Part shown: positions 1 through 10,741 of the stretch, piece after piece
Numbering within the stretch: position 1 is the first letter of the stretch
Layout: every line of letters starts with the position of its first letter
The notes under the pieces: generated by a model
What the model saw: the letters and a program-made list of their open reading frames with translations, nothing else
Told to the model about the DNA's origin: nothing
The model's database searches: none
Position numbers and translations under genes: made by a program
NCBI GenBank assembly: GCA_024347235.1
Contig: AP025283.1
Span: forward strand, 62,001 to 126,000
Source of the DNA: Aliamphritea spongicola
Lineage (GTDB): Bacteria; Pseudomonadota; Gammaproteobacteria; Pseudomonadales; Balneatricaceae
Length of the DNA stretch: 64,000 nucleotides
Reading direction: 5' to 3'

Positions 1-6
1 AGCAGT

Positions 7-1571
7 ATGACCATAAGTAACCCTCAACAGGCGGCTGACCAGCCGCCTGCTATTGATCTGCGCAAGATCAATAAACGTTTTGGGCCGGTCCATGCTAACC
101 GCGACGTCGACCTGCAGGTCGGTCGCGGTACAGTGCATGGCATTATCGGTGAAAACGGCGCCGGCAAATCCACCCTGATGAGTATTCTCTACGGCTTCTA
201 CGAAGCAGACAGTGGCGAGATACTGATTAACGGTAAGGCGGTGAAAATTCGTGCCTCTAAAGATGCCATCAATGCTGGCATTGGCATGGTGCATCAGCAT
301 TTCATGCTGGTGGATACTTTTACTGTACTGGAAAACGTAATGCTGGGGGCGGAAGCCAGCAGTTCATTGCGCCACAGTATGGTTGATGCCCGTAAAGAGT
401 TGCAGCGGCTGTCAGAAGAATACGGCCTGGCGGTCGATCCTGATGCCATGACCGGCGATCTGCCGGTGGGTTTGCAGCAACGGGTGGAAATTCTTAAAGC
501 GCTGTACCGCGGTGCGGATATTCTGATTCTTGATGAGCCAACCGGGGTACTCACACCTCAGGAAGCCGATCAGCTGTTCAGTATCCTCGACACCCTGCGC
601 AGCCGTGGAGTCAGCGTGATGCTGATTACCCATAAATTACAGGAAATTCTGGCCATTACTGATCATGTATCAGTGATGCGTGCCGGCACCATGGTGGCAG
701 ACCGGGTAACGGCAGAAACAAATAAAGAAGAACTGGCCGAACTGATGGTGGGCCGTAAAGTTCTGCTGCACGTGGATAAAGCACCGGCGCAGCCGGGCGA
801 CGTGCTGTTACAGGCCGACAACCTGACCGTGCGTGATGCCGATGCGGTTGCCCGTCTGGATGATGTCAGCCTGCAACTGCGGGCCGGTGAAATCGTCGGT
901 ATTGCCGGGGTCTCCGGTAATGGCCAGACCGAGCTGCTGGAAGTGCTCAGCGGCATCCGTCCGGTTGAAGACGGCAAGCTGAATGTAAATGGCACCCTGA
1001 TTGATGCAGCCAATGTGCTGGACGCCAAAGACCTGCGCCATCTGAGCGTTGGGCATGTGGCGGAAGACCGCCACCGTCTGGGCATGGTTACCGCGTTCAG
1101 TGCCCGTGAGTCCGCCATTATGGGCTTTCAGGATGAACCTGAGTTCAACCGTGGCCTACTGACCGATGGCGCTGCTATTACCCGCCACTGTCAGCAACTG
1201 ATGGATGAATTCGATGTACGTCCGGGTAACCCGGATCTGAAATCGGCGAACTTTTCCGGCGGTAACCAGCAGAAACTGTGTATTGCCCGGGAAATGGAAC
1301 GTCAGCCAAAGTGCTGTTAGTTGGCCAGCCAACTCGTGGGGTGGATATCGGCGCGATCGAGTTTATTCACCAGCAAATTGTGAAGTTAAGGGATGCCGGC
1401 AGTGCGGTACTGGTTGTATCGGTAGAACTTGAGGAAGTTATGTCTCTGTGTGACCGTATTCTGGTGATGTTTGAAGGCCGGATTGTCGGCGAAATTGCCG
1501 CCAGCGATGCGGATGCCAAAACTCTGGGTCTGATGATGGGTAATGCCAGCGAAGCAGGAGGAAATGCCTGA
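7..1571 (+). CDS. Nucleoside ABC transporter ATP-binding protein (NupO/YufO type), one frameshift
   Basis: Double-cassette ATPase that would energise a BmpA/NupPQ-type nucleoside importer at the inner membrane. The first half has Walker A (GENGAGKST), a signature region ([15 protein letters not shown]) and Walker B ([11 protein letters not shown]). The second half has a degenerate Walker A ([10 protein letters not shown]) and the signature [10 protein letters not shown], as usual for sugar/nucleoside double-domain ATPases. The frame breaks at 1307-1309, where AAA should be AAAA; the next frame continues [15 protein letters not shown] without a gap, giving about 521 residues. It ends one base before the permease start, so it is translationally coupled. 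The partner BmpA-like binding protein is not in the window and probably lies upstream. Confidence 0.9.
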
Positions 1572-2710
1572 TGAGTAACCGTACCCTGCCAGCCTGGATT
1601 GATATTGGCCTGATCCCACTGATCAATATCTGCCTGGCATTTATTGTGTCTGCCGGTGTCATTATGCTGATTGGCGAAAGCCCGCTGGAAGCCGTTCAGG
1701 TCATGCTGTTCGGTGCATTCGGCTATGGCGAAGGCATTGGCTATACCCTGTATTACGCCACTAACTTTATCTTTACCGGCTTAGCCGTGGCGGTGGCCTT
1801 TCATGCCGGGCTGTTCAATATCGGCGGTGAAGGTCAGGCCTATTTAGGCGGCCTGGGCGTGGGGCTGATCTGCCTGATGCTCGACAGCTGGCTTCCATGG
1901 TGGGCGCTGTTGCCGTTTGCTATTGCTGCCGGTGCTTTGTTTGGCGCGGCCTGGGCGTATATTCCTGCGTATCTGCAGGCGTACCGGGGCAGCCACATTG
2001 TAATCACTACCATTATGTTTAACTTCATTGCATCCGCACTGATGGTCTATCTGCTGGTAAACGTCCTGATTGAACCGGGCAGCATGTCGCCGCAAACCCG
2101 TAGCCTGGCGGAAGGTGCCACCCTGCCCTATATGTATCAGGTGTTTGCTGCCTTCGGGATTGAGATTGAACAGAGCCCGCTGAATGTATCCCTGATTCTG
2201 GCGCTGCTGGCCTGTGTGCTGGTGTGGTTGCTGATCTGGCACACCCGCTGGGGCTATGCCATCCGGATGATCGGCTTCAATGAAAAAGCGGCTGTTTACA
2301 GCGGGATTAATACCCGCCGTACTATTGTGATCAGTATGTGCATTTCCGGTGCACTGGCGGCCATGGTAGGCATTAATGAGGTGATGGGTGCGCAGCAGCG
2401 GGTGTTGCTGGAATTCGTGGCCGGTGCCGGTTTCACCGGGATTGCCGTGTCGCTGATGGGGCGCAACCATCCGCTGGGCATTATTGCCGCCAGTATCTTA
2501 TTCGGAGCCCTGTATCAGGGCGGTGCGGAACTGTCATTTGAGATCTCGACCATTACCCGTGATCTGGTCGTTGTGATTCAGGGTCTGGTGATTCTGTTTT
2601 GCGGTGCGCTTGCCTACATGCTCAAGCCGACGCTGGAAAAACTGTTCCTGCGTTATACCCTGAGTAAAGCGGCCCGTCAGGATAATCTGGCAGAGGAGGC
2701 TCAGTCATGA
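1571..2710 (+). CDS. Nucleoside ABC transporter permease 1 (NupP/YufP type)
   Basis: Inner-membrane permease of 379 residues and the BPD_transp_2 family (as in branched-chain amino acid and sugar permeases), with about nine hydrophobic segments. The conserved region NIGGEGQAYLGG near residue 85 and the coupling-helix-like GINTRRT region near residue 245 fit nucleoside permeases. The frame is intact. It overlaps the ATPase stop by one base, and its own stop overlaps the start of the second permease at 2707, so the three genes form one translationally coupled unit. The substrate is inferred from the kinase and nucleoside hydrolase genes downstream. Confidence 0.88.
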   Translation: MSNRTLPAWIDIGLIPLINICLAFIVSAGVIMLIGESPLEAVQVMLFGAFGYGEGIGYTLYYATNFIFTGLAVAVAFHAGLFNIGGEGQAYLGGLGVGLICLMLDSWLPWWALLPFAIAAGALFGAAWAYIPAYLQAYRGSHIVITTIMFNFIASALMVYLLVNVLIEPGSMSPQTRSLAEGATLPYMYQVFAAFGIEIEQSPLNVSLILALLACVLVWLLIWHTRWGYAIRMIGFNEKAAVYSGINTRRTIVISMCISGALAAMVGINEVMGAQQRVLLEFVAGAGFTGIAVSLMGRNHPLGIIAASILFGALYQGGAELSFEISTITRDLVVVIQGLVILFCGALAYMLKPTLEKLFLRYTLSKAARQDNLAEEAQS

Positions 2711-3680
2711 ATGATGTATTACTGATGCTGGTGTCAATTCTGGACTCAACCATCCGGGTATCTACGCCGCTGATTCTCTGCGCCATGGCGGGGTCTTCTC
2801 CGAACGCTCTGGCATTGTGGATATTGGCCTTGAAGGCAAGATGCTGGCCGGTGCGTTTGCTGCAGCAGCCACTGCCGCAGTGACCGGTTCCGCCTGGCTG
2901 GGACTTGGCTGCGCCATCATTGTCTCGGTGGGTATGGCCCTGCTGCACGGCTTTGCCTGTATTACCCATCGGGGTAATCAGGTGGTCAGTGGTCTGGCGA
3001 TTAACATTCTGGCTTCCGGCCTGACGGTAACACTTGGGATTGCCTGGTTCGCCCAGGGCGGCCAGACGCCACAGCTGAGCGGTGATGCCCGTTTTGCTGC
3101 ACTGGAGTTTCCGGGAGCAGCTGCCGTGGCAGACGTGCCGGTGATCGGTGCCATTTACAGTGAATTACTGAGTGGCCATAACCTGCTGGTGTACATCGCG
3201 CTGTTAGCCGTGCCGCTGACCTGGTGGGTGATTTTCCGCAGCCGTTTTGGCCTGCGTCTGCGGGCGGTGGGTGAAAACCCGCAGGCGGTGGATACTGCCG
3301 GTATTTCTGTTGCCTGGCTACGTTACCGGGCGGTGATCTGTGCAGGTCTGCTGTGTGGTATCGCCGGTACCTATCTGTCGACGGCGCAAAATGCGGCGTT
3401 CCTGAAGGACATGTCTGCCGGTAAGGGCTATATCGCCCTGGCAGCGCTGATTTTCGGTAAGTGGCATCCTAAGGCTGCACTGTTTGCCTGTTTGCTGTTC
3501 GGCTTTCTGGAAGCCTTGTCTGTACGGCTTCAGGGCGTTCAGCTGCCGGTTATCGGTGAAGTACCGGTACAGCTGATGCAGGCCCTGCCTTATGTGCTGA
3601 CGGTAATTCTGCTGGCCGGCTTTATTGGCAAAGCGATTGCGCCGAAAGCGATCGGTATTCCGTATAACAAGGAACGCTGA
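2707..3680 (+). CDS. Nucleoside ABC transporter permease 2 (NupQ/YufQ type), one frameshift
   Basis: Second BPD_transp_2 permease, about 324 residues when repaired. The start ATG at 2707 overlaps the stop of permease 1. The frame is lost after CAMAG at 2790-2793, where GGGG should be GGGGG, and resumes as VFSERSGIVDIGLEGKML, the family's typical N-terminal signature. Later segments include LRAVGENPQAVDTAGI, the cytoplasmic coupling loop. It pairs with the preceding permease to form the heterodimeric channel. Only the downstream part (from about 2817) reads as an open frame in the given sequence. Confidence 0.88.
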
Positions 3681-3690
3681 GGAGCTGAGG

Positions 3691-4580
3691 ATGAGTACAC
3701 GTATTTTCAGTTACGGATCAATCAACGTTGATCATATCTACCAGATGCCGCATCTGGTGGCGCCGGGGAAACCCTGGCCAGCACTGAGTACCGTCAGGTG
3801 CTGGGTGGCAAAGGGGCCAACCAGTCCATTGCTGCGGCGAAAGCCGGAGTGCCGGTATTGCATATCGGCCGCTACGGAAAAGCCGACAGCTGGGTGCAGG
3901 ATCAGCTGCAGGACGCAGGGGTGGACTGTAGCCGGGTTGCTGCGGTGGATGCTCCCAGTGGTCACGCCATCATTCAGGTGGATGCCCAGGCGGAAAACTC
4001 AATTATTTTGTTTGCCGGTGCTAACCACAGCTTCCGGGCAGAAGAGCTGAGCGACCTGCTGGAAGGCGCAGTTGCCGGCGACTGGCTGTTGCTGCAAAAC
4101 GAGTGCAGCTGCACCGCAGAGATGATCAGCACGGCGGCGGCAAAAGGCATGCAGGTGGCGTTTAATCCGTCACCGATGGATGACTCTGTACGGGCATTAC
4201 CTCTACATGAGCTGTCCTTGCTGGTGGTCAACGAAATTGAAGTGCAACAGCTATTAGACTGTGACGAACTGGAACAGGACCGGTTGGTGGCAGTGTTGCG
4301 CGAGCGTTTACCCACCACCCGGGTGGTGGTGACCTTTGGCGCGAAGGGTGCGCTGTGGGTGGATGCAGATACGGAAATATTTGTGTCCGCCCTGCAAGTT
4401 GAAGCGGTGGATACTACCGCTGCAGGGGATACATTCCTGGGATATTTGCTGGCGGCACTGTGTCAGCAGGCATCCCCGAAAACTGCGCTGGAGCTGGGCT
4501 GTAAGGCTTCTTCTCTGGCGGTACAGAAAGTCGGTGCTTCAGTCAGCATTCCGGACAGAACGGATGTTGATCAGCTTTGA
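3691..4580 (+). CDS. PfkB-family (ribokinase-like) sugar/nucleoside kinase, one frameshift
   Basis: Cytoplasmic ATP-dependent kinase expected to phosphorylate ribose released from nucleosides, or a nucleoside itself. GAGG at 3687-3690 abuts the start ATG, and a second GAG lies just upstream. N-terminal SYGSINVDHIYQMPHLVAPGE is followed by a break at 3765-3768 (GGGG for GGGGG), after which LGGKGANQSIAAAKAG gives the substrate-binding PfkB signature 1. Signature 2 is DTTAAGDTFLGYLLA, with the catalytic Asp in AAGD (usually GAGD). About 296 residues. It lies 10 bp after permease 2. Ribokinase is likely given the nucleoside hydrolase downstream, but substrate specificity cannot be read from sequence. 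Confidence 0.87.
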
Positions 4581-4613
4581 GGCCTTTTCTGTAACACATT
4601 GAAATATATAAAT

Positions 4614-4637
4614 ACCGGCCTGTTTTCAGGCCGGTTT
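4614..4637 (+). terminator. Hairpin between kinase and nucleoside hydrolase
   Basis: Perfect 9-bp stem ACCGGCCTG / CAGGCCGGT with a TTTT loop (4614-4635), followed by only a short T run. It sits in the 79-bp gap before the hydrolase ATG, so it is either a weak terminator/attenuator or an mRNA processing hairpin that lowers expression of the two distal genes. Confidence 0.55.
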
Positions 4638-4659
4638 GCGCTGCGAGCGAGATAAAATA

Positions 4660-5618
4660 ATGACGCATAAAATAATTCTGGATACGGATCCGGGCATTGA
4701 TGATGCAATGGCGATATTTACTGCCTTTGCGCATCCTGAAATCGAACTGCTGGGCCTGACGACGACCTTCGGTAATGTGTCCGTTGAGCAGGCGACAACC
4801 AATGCACTGCAGCTGGTGGAAATGGCCGGTGTTGATGTACCGGTGGCCAAAGGTGTGGCGACGCCATGGGTGAAGCCTCTGAGCGATTTCCTGACTTTGT
4901 CCACGGTAAAGACGGCTTCGGTAACATCAACCTGCCGGCGCCTAAAGGCGCGCCGGTGAGCCAGAGTGCGGCTGAGTTCATTGTTGAACAGGTCATGTCC
5001 CAGCCCGGAGAAGTGACCCTGGTGGCGGTTGGCCCGCTGGGTAACCTGGCCACGGCTCTGAAACTGGAACCGCAGATTGCCGAAAAGGTTAAGCGGGTCG
5101 TGATCATGGGTGGCGTGATCGCTGCAGATGGCAACGTATCCCCGGTGGCAGAAGCTAATATCCTGTCTGATCCCCATGCGGCAGATAAAGTGATGGCAGC
5201 CAGCTGGGAAGTGGTGATTGTCGGACTGGATGTGACCCATCAGGTGGTGCTGAGCAACGCGCTGTTTAACCAGATCCGTGATGAGAACCCGAAAGTCGGT
5301 GCGTTTATGCATCAGGCGGCGCAGTTCTATATCAGCTTTTACAGTTCAGTACGGGACATTGACGGCTGCTATGGCCACGATGTATCTGCCGTGGCCTATG
5401 TGGTTGATCCGGATATCTTTACCGTAGAGAGCGGTGAAGTTTGCGTAGCAACTGACGGTGTGGCGATCGGCCAGACGATTATGAGCCGTTTCGGCATTCC
5501 TTATCCACTGCCGTTCTGGCAGGACCGGCCTAAGCAGAAAGCCTGCATGGGTGTAGATGATCAGCGTCTGGTGGCGCTATTTCGTGATGCAATGACCAGT
5601 GATTTTTGGAGTAAATAA
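4660..5618 (+). CDS. Inosine-uridine-preferring nucleoside hydrolase, one frameshift
   Basis: Hydrolyses the N-glycosidic bond of ribonucleosides to base and ribose in the cytoplasm (IunH/RihA family). The calcium-binding N-terminal motif DTDPGIDDA lies at residues 8-16, and the C-terminal region CYGHDVSAVAYVVDP supplies the conserved HD pair. The frame breaks at 4868-4870 (GGG for GGGG) between GVATPW and GEASERFPDF; repaired length is about 319 residues, normal for the family. The stop overlaps the ATG of the oxygenase gene by one base. Together with the importer and PfkB kinase this makes a complete uptake, cleavage and ribose-phosphorylation route. Confidence 0.92.
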
Positions 5619-6460
5619 TGACCACCCTGACCGCAATTGATTACACCGCTGAAAACGCTCAGCAGGAATTTGTTGAATCCCTCCGGGAAACCGGTTTTGG
5701 CGTACTGAAAAACCACCCTATCCGTCAGGAACTGGTAACGTCAATTTATGAGAACTGGCAGACCTTTTTTGACGGTGAGACGAAGCAGGACTTTCTGTTT
5801 AACAAAGGTACGCAGGACGGTTTCTTCCCGGCCAGCGTATCCGAAGTGGCTAAAGATCATAAAGTTAAAGACATCAAAGAGTACTACCACTACTACCCTT
5901 GGGGTCAGTGCCCGGATGAGCTGCATGCTGAGATCAGCCAGTATTACCGTGAAGCCAACGGCCTGGCCGGTGAGCTGCTGAGCTGGATTGAGAAGTACAG
6001 CCCGGGTGAAGTGGCTGCCGGTTACAGCCAGCCGCTGACGTCTATGATCGAAGGCAGCCAGTCTACCCTGTTGCGGGTGCTGCATTACCCGCCACTGCAG
6101 GGTGATGAAGAAGCGGATGCGATCCGTGCTGCGGCCCACGAAGATATTAACCTGATTACCATTTTGCCGGCGGCAAATGAGCCGGGTCTGCAGGTGAAAG
6201 CCAAAGACGGCAGCTGGCTGGATGTACCCTGCGAGTTCGGTAACCTGATCATTAATATCGGCGATATGCTGCAGGAAGCCTCCGGGCATTACTTCCCGTC
6301 CACGACCCACCGGGTGGTGAACCCTGAAGGCGCCAACATGCAGCGTTCACGTATTTCCCTGCCGCTGTTCCTGCACCCTAAGCCGGAAGTGGTACTGTCT
6401 GAGCGTTACACCGCAGACAGCTACCTGACCGAGCGTCTGAAAGAGCTTGGCGTTATCTGA
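5618..6460 (+). CDS. 2-oxoglutarate/Fe(II)-dependent oxygenase (isopenicillin N synthase superfamily)
   Basis: Non-haem iron dioxygenase of 280 residues in an intact frame. The facial triad is visible: H174 and D176 (in AAHEDINL) and H231 (STTHRVV), with the 2-oxoglutarate-anchoring R245-x-S247 (SRIS). The N-terminal part carries the DIOX_N-like region. It overlaps the nucleoside hydrolase by one base and is last in the nucleoside operon, so its substrate is probably a nucleoside, a nucleobase or a product of these. Fungal relatives in this superfamily hydroxylate thymine and the 2'-carbon of pyrimidine deoxynucleosides, which makes a similar reaction plausible, but this is inference. Ethylene-forming or antibiotic-type roles are less likely in this context. 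Confidence 0.85.
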   Translation: MTTLTAIDYTAENAQQEFVESLRETGFGVLKNHPIRQELVTSIYENWQTFFDGETKQDFLFNKGTQDGFFPASVSEVAKDHKVKDIKEYYHYYPWGQCPDELHAEISQYYREANGLAGELLSWIEKYSPGEVAAGYSQPLTSMIEGSQSTLLRVLHYPPLQGDEEADAIRAAAHEDINLITILPAANEPGLQVKAKDGSWLDVPCEFGNLIINIGDMLQEASGHYFPSTTHRVVNPEGANMQRSRISLPLFLHPKPEVVLSERYTADSYLTERLKELGVI

Positions 6461-6477
6461 GGAACGTTTCGGCTAAA

Positions 6478-6508
6478 CAGACATCTGATACACTTGTTCA
6501 GATGTCTG
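6478..6508 (+). terminator. Strong hairpin after nucleoside operon
   Basis: Perfect 11-bp inverted repeat CAGACATCTGA / TCAGATGTCTG with a 9-base loop, 17 bp after the oxygenase stop. No good U tract follows, so it may be a weak terminator or a 3'-end stabilising hairpin. It lies just before the M48 gene start at 6527. Confidence 0.5.
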
Positions 6509-6526
6509 TGTGCAATGGAAAAAGTC

Positions 6527-7295
6527 ATGAAAAAGTTAGCCGGGCTGCTGCGGCAGTCGGTTTATCGCTGGCGCTGACCGGCTGTGTTAAAGATAGCGAA
6601 CTGACAATGGCCAGTGCGATGGCGGTGGGCGCAGGTGTCCTGCAGGCCGCGACGCTGGATGAACGGCAGGTGGTAAAAACTGCGGCTTTATCCGCCAAAG
6701 AGCTGGATAAAAGAACAAGGTGGCACCGCCGGGCAGCAAGTATGATGCCCGTTTACAGCGGATTGTCCGCGGGCTGGAAAATGCCGATGGCCTGAGCCTG
6801 AACTATAAGGTGTATCTGGATAAGAGCGTCAATGCGTTTGCCATGCCGGATGGCACCGTACGGGTGCATTCAGGCTTGCTGGATGCCATGCCGGATGATC
6901 AGGTGCTGGCGGTTATCGGCCATGAAATTGGCCACGTGAAGCTGAAACACAGCTATAACCAGATGCGCAGTCAGTTGCTGACCAATGCAGCCTTCCAGGC
7001 AGCCGCGTCTGCCGGTGGTGATATCGGTGCGCTGACTTCTTCACAGTTGGGCGGGCTTGCCTACAAAGCGATCAACGCTCGGTTCTCCCAGCAGGATGAG
7101 CTGGCAGCCGACCGTTATGCGGTTGAGTTTCTGCGCCAGCGGAATAAAGACCCTGAAGCGATGACCCGCTCGATCCAAACCCTGCAGGCCAAATATGGCA
7201 GCGGCGGCGGTTTCCTGAGCAGTCATCCGTCTAACCCGCAGCGGATTGATAATCTGGAAAAACCATCGCCGGAGAATAATTCCGGTAAGGTATGA
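6527..7295 (+). CDS. M48-family metalloprotease lipoprotein (LoiP/YggG-like), two frameshifts
   Basis: Zinc endopeptidase, predicted to be anchored as an outer-membrane lipoprotein. The N-terminus MKKLAGLL..AAVGLSLALTGC has a signal peptide ending in the lipobox LTGC. The active site is HEIGH (VIGHEIGHVKLKH), with the third ligand Glu in QQDELAADRYA. The frame breaks at 6550/6551 (one G missing, CTGCGG for CTGGCGG) and at 6709-6712 (AAAA for AAAAA, DKKNKVAPPGSKYDARL). The repaired protein has about 256 residues, normal for LoiP/BepA-short types. It probably acts in envelope protein quality control. Confidence 0.88.
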
Positions 7296-7296
7296 A

Positions 7297-7320
7297 AAAC
7301 GGAGGCCTGAGCCTCCGTTT
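7297..7320. terminator. Bidirectional terminator between M48 gene and MFS gene
   Basis: Perfect 10-bp stem AAACGGAGGC / GCCTCCGTTT with CTGA loop, with A and T runs on its two flanks. It lies between convergent genes and can serve both strands. Confidence 0.85.
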
Positions 7321-7322
7321 GT

Positions 7323-8783
7323 TTATGTGATCTGTAAACCGGAATCGGTTTCAGGGTCGCTGTCCTTCCCGGACAGGTAACGGCTGAAACGGGCGGCGAT
7401 CAGCATGGCAATGATCCCCACGCCCGCAAAGCACAGATACAGCCAGTATGCTGAGTCGGCCACCGCTGTTTGTCCTGGTTCGTTAAAGCCTGCCAGATTT
7501 ACTACGATGCCCGCCAGGGCGGCACCGAAGGCGATGGCGAACTGCTGCACGGTGGACAGCGCTGAGCCGGCGATATCGGCATCTTCCGGCGGGCTGAACT
7601 TGAGGGCAAAGGTCGACAGGTGCGGCCAGCCGATGCCCACGCCGGCACCCACGGCAATCAGCGCCAGGCTGATCAGGGCGATCATCAGGGTATCTGAATC
7701 GGTGTACGCGGGCACCGTCAGTACCAACCCGAGCATGCCAAACAGGATCATATAGGGGCCAAAGCGTACGGTTCTTCGCATAGCAGCCCCTGAGAAGCGC
7801 GCGCTGAGGATTTCAGACACTACCCAGCCTACGGACATCATTGCAGCCACATAGCCGGCCAGCAACGGTGTCTGGCCGTGCAGCACCTGCAGATAGAACG
7901 GAATGTAAATTTCGCTGGCCACGCAAAAGATCAGCAGGGCTAACAGCAGTAACGTCAGTGATAACGGAGAACCCAGCTGAAAGGTGCCCCGGGGAACAGC
8001 CGGGCAGTGCTGCGGGCTTCCAGTTTTGCCAGCAACAGGACACAGATAACCGCAACCGTTATACCGGCCAGATTAATCACCAGTTCCGGTTGGGTACCGG
8101 CCAGCGATAATACCAGCACGGCGAGCGCTAACAATAACAGCTGGCGTAACGGTATCCGGGTACTGCTGTCCTGTGCCTGTCTGGCCGGCAGCATCAGGCT
8201 GGTGAGTAACAGATACAGCAGGGTGACCGGTGCCAGAATGGCGAATCCCAGCCGCCAGGTGAGCAGTTCCGCAAAGATACCGCCAATGGCCGGACCGACC
8301 AGCAGTGCCACCCCGTATACGCCGGACAGCAGCGCCATGGCCCGGGGCCAGAGGCGTTCTTCAAACACCAGCATGATCATTCCGTAGCAGAAACTGAACA
8401 ACAGACCGCCGCCGGCCCCTGCACGGTTCTGCCCAGAAGCATAACCGTCATATCCGGTGCTGCGGCGGCAATCAGGCTGCCCGCCAGAAAGATAATGCCA
8501 CCAATTGCGTAGGCTTTTTTGGGCCGGCCTGACTGAGCAGTTTGCCACTGACCGCAGCACTGAGAATGGCCGCCAGCATAAATAGCGTAGTGTTCCAGGC
8601 GTACAGGTGCTGGCCGCCGATGTCAGAGACAATCGAAGGCAGCATGGTGGTGGAAATATAGGTATTCACCGCATGCAGGCACATGCCGCCAGTGAGCGCC
8701 AGCGACAGGACGCCGTTGCGACCACTGAGCAGCTCCGACCAGCGCGCTTCCGTTGTCGGGTTATGTGATGAAGACTCAGACAT
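7323..8783 (-). CDS. MFS drug exporter, DHA2 (14-TM, EmrB/QacA-like) type, three frameshifts
   Basis: Proton-driven exporter of about 487 residues in the inner membrane. The start MSESSSHNPTTEARWSELL at 8783 overlaps the stop of the upstream ABC exporter gene (8776) in ATGTCTGA, so both are translated from one mRNA. The motif GRTVQGAGGGLLFSF is the DHA2-type motif C region, and repeated hydrophobic segments run to the C-terminus. The frame breaks at 8521-8525 (G/C run), 8416-8419 (CCCC for CCCCC) and 7980-7982 (AAA for AAAA); the three open segments join without gaps. The SoxR-type promoter upstream of the operon suggests export of redox-active compounds. Confidence 0.87.
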
Positions 8784-10669
8784 TATCGCTGTTCCTGTTG
8801 ACTGAAAGGTGGTCTGAAGACGGTGATACGCCGGGTGTGTCTAACTGGTGTTGCCACATCTGTGCATAAAGGCCTGCCTGTTGCAGCAGCTCGCTGTGGG
8901 TGCCCCGCTCGGCGATTTTGCCCTGCTGCAGCACCAGGATCTGGTCGGCATCCACCACGGTGGATAAACGATGGGCAATGGTCATCACGCTGCGGCCCTG
9001 ACCCATAGCCTTGAGGCTTTCCTGAATATCCCGTTCGGTCTGGCTGTCCAGTGCCGAGGTGGCTTCGTCCAGCAGCAGAATCGGTGGGTTCTTCAGCAGG
9101 GTTCGGGCAATGCCGACCCGCTGTTTTTCACCGCCGGACAGTTTCAGGCCCCGCTCACCGACGGTGGTGTCATAACCGTTGGGCAGCGCGCTGACAAAGT
9201 CGTGAATACGGGCGGCTTTGGCAGCAGCGATAATTTCTTCCTGGCTGGCGTCCGGGCGGCCATAAGCAATGTTGTAGTAGATGGTGTCGTTAAACAGGAC
9301 GGTATCCTGCGGCACCACACCGATGCTGCGGTGGAGGCTGTCCTGGGTGACATCGCGAACATCCTGACCGTCAATCAGCAATGCCCCCTTCTCAACATCA
9401 TAGAACCGGAACAGCAGCCTGCCGATGGTAGATTTACCGGAACCGGAGGGGCCGACAATGGCCAGCGTCTGGCCGGCTTCCAGTGTCAGGCTGATACCCT
9501 GCAGAATAGGCCGGTCAGGTTCGTAGCTGAAGTGGACATTATCCAGCTGAATCCGGCCGCCTTCCACCTGCAGGTCCGGGGCGTCCGGTTTATCGGTGAT
9601 CTCTGCCGGCTGACCCAGCAGGTCGAACATTTCACCCATATCCACCAGTGACTGGCGGATTTCCCGGTAGACATAGCCCAGATAATTCAGGGGCATCATC
9701 ACCTGCATCATATAGGCATTGACCATGACAAACCCCCGACGGTCAGCTCGCCGCTCATGACGTCCCGGGCGGCCAGCAACAGGGCCAGAATCAGGCCGGT
9801 ATTGAGAATCAGGGACTGACCGGCGTTGAGCATGCCCAGTGAGCTGATGGTGCGCAGGGATGCATTTTCATAGCCCGCCATGGCCTGGTCATAACGGTCT
9901 GCTTCGCGCTGTTCTGCACCGAAATACTTAACGGTTTCAAAGTTCAACAGGCTATCGATAGCTTTCTGGTTAGCGTCCTTGTCCTGGTCGTTCATCTCCC
10001 GGCGGATTCTGACCCGCCACTCAGTAACCTTGGTGGTGAAGAGAACATACAGGGTGACGATGCAGACAACCACCGCCAGATACCAGACATCAAATACAAA
10101 TATCAGAATCAGGGATATCAGCAGCAGTTCCAGCACCAGCGGACCGATGTTGAACAGAATAAACCGCAGCAGGAAGTCGACCCCTTTAACCCCCGTTCGA
10201 TGATCCGGTTAAGGCTGCCGGTTTTACGGCTGATGTGATAGCGCAGCGATAGCCGGTGCACATGGCTGATGGTTTCACGGGCCAGCACCCGTAACGCCCG
10301 CTGGCCGACCCGGGCGAAAACAACGTTCCGTAACTCCTCGAACAGTACGCTCATCAGGCGGGCCATACCGAAGGCAATGACCAGTCCGGTGGTGCCCACA
10401 GCCAGCAACCAGCCGGGATCACTGGTTTCTCCTGCCATGGCATCCACAGCGTTTTTGTACAGGAACGGGGTGCCGACAATGATCAGCTTAGCGGTCAGCA
10501 GCAGGAGCAGTGACAGCACAACCCGGCGTTTTACCCAGGGCTGGTCGTCCGGCCAGAGGAAGGGAGATACCCGGCGCAGGGTCCGCCAGCCGCGCTGACG
10601 TTCTGCGTGGATTTCTGCCTTGCCGGGTTTGTCTGAAAAAGTTTTGTCAGTGGCGCTGGTGTTGGCCAT
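8776..10669 (-). CDS. Fused ABC exporter (TM + ATPase), ATM1/HMT1-like, two frameshifts
   Basis: Half-transporter of about 631 residues with an N-terminal six-helix ABC_membrane domain and a C-terminal ATPase. Visible motifs are Walker A GPSGSGKST, signature LSGGEKQRVGIAR, Walker B ILLLDEATSALD and switch AHRLST. The membrane region HRLSLRYHISRKTGSLNRIIERGLKGVDFLL is typical of ATM1/heavy-metal-tolerance exporters (glutathione-conjugate class). Breaks lie at 10181-10184 (CCCC for CCCCC) and 9730-9737 (one base lost in AAACCCCC). I chose MANTSATDK at 10669 as start, since upstream in-frame codons lie inside the promoter. It is the first gene of a two-gene operon with the MFS exporter. The substrate is unknown. 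Confidence 0.87.
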
Positions 10670-10741
10670 TAAGCCGTTCTCCCGAACTTCAGAGCGATAT
10701 ACTGATCTTGGCTTGCGGATCAGTAAATTGAAAGTCGCGGG

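Noticed and set aside
7-6460. Nucleoside operon genes as pseudogenes
   Set aside because: Each broken gene is restored by one base in a homopolymer and keeps all motifs, so sequence error is more likely than decay.
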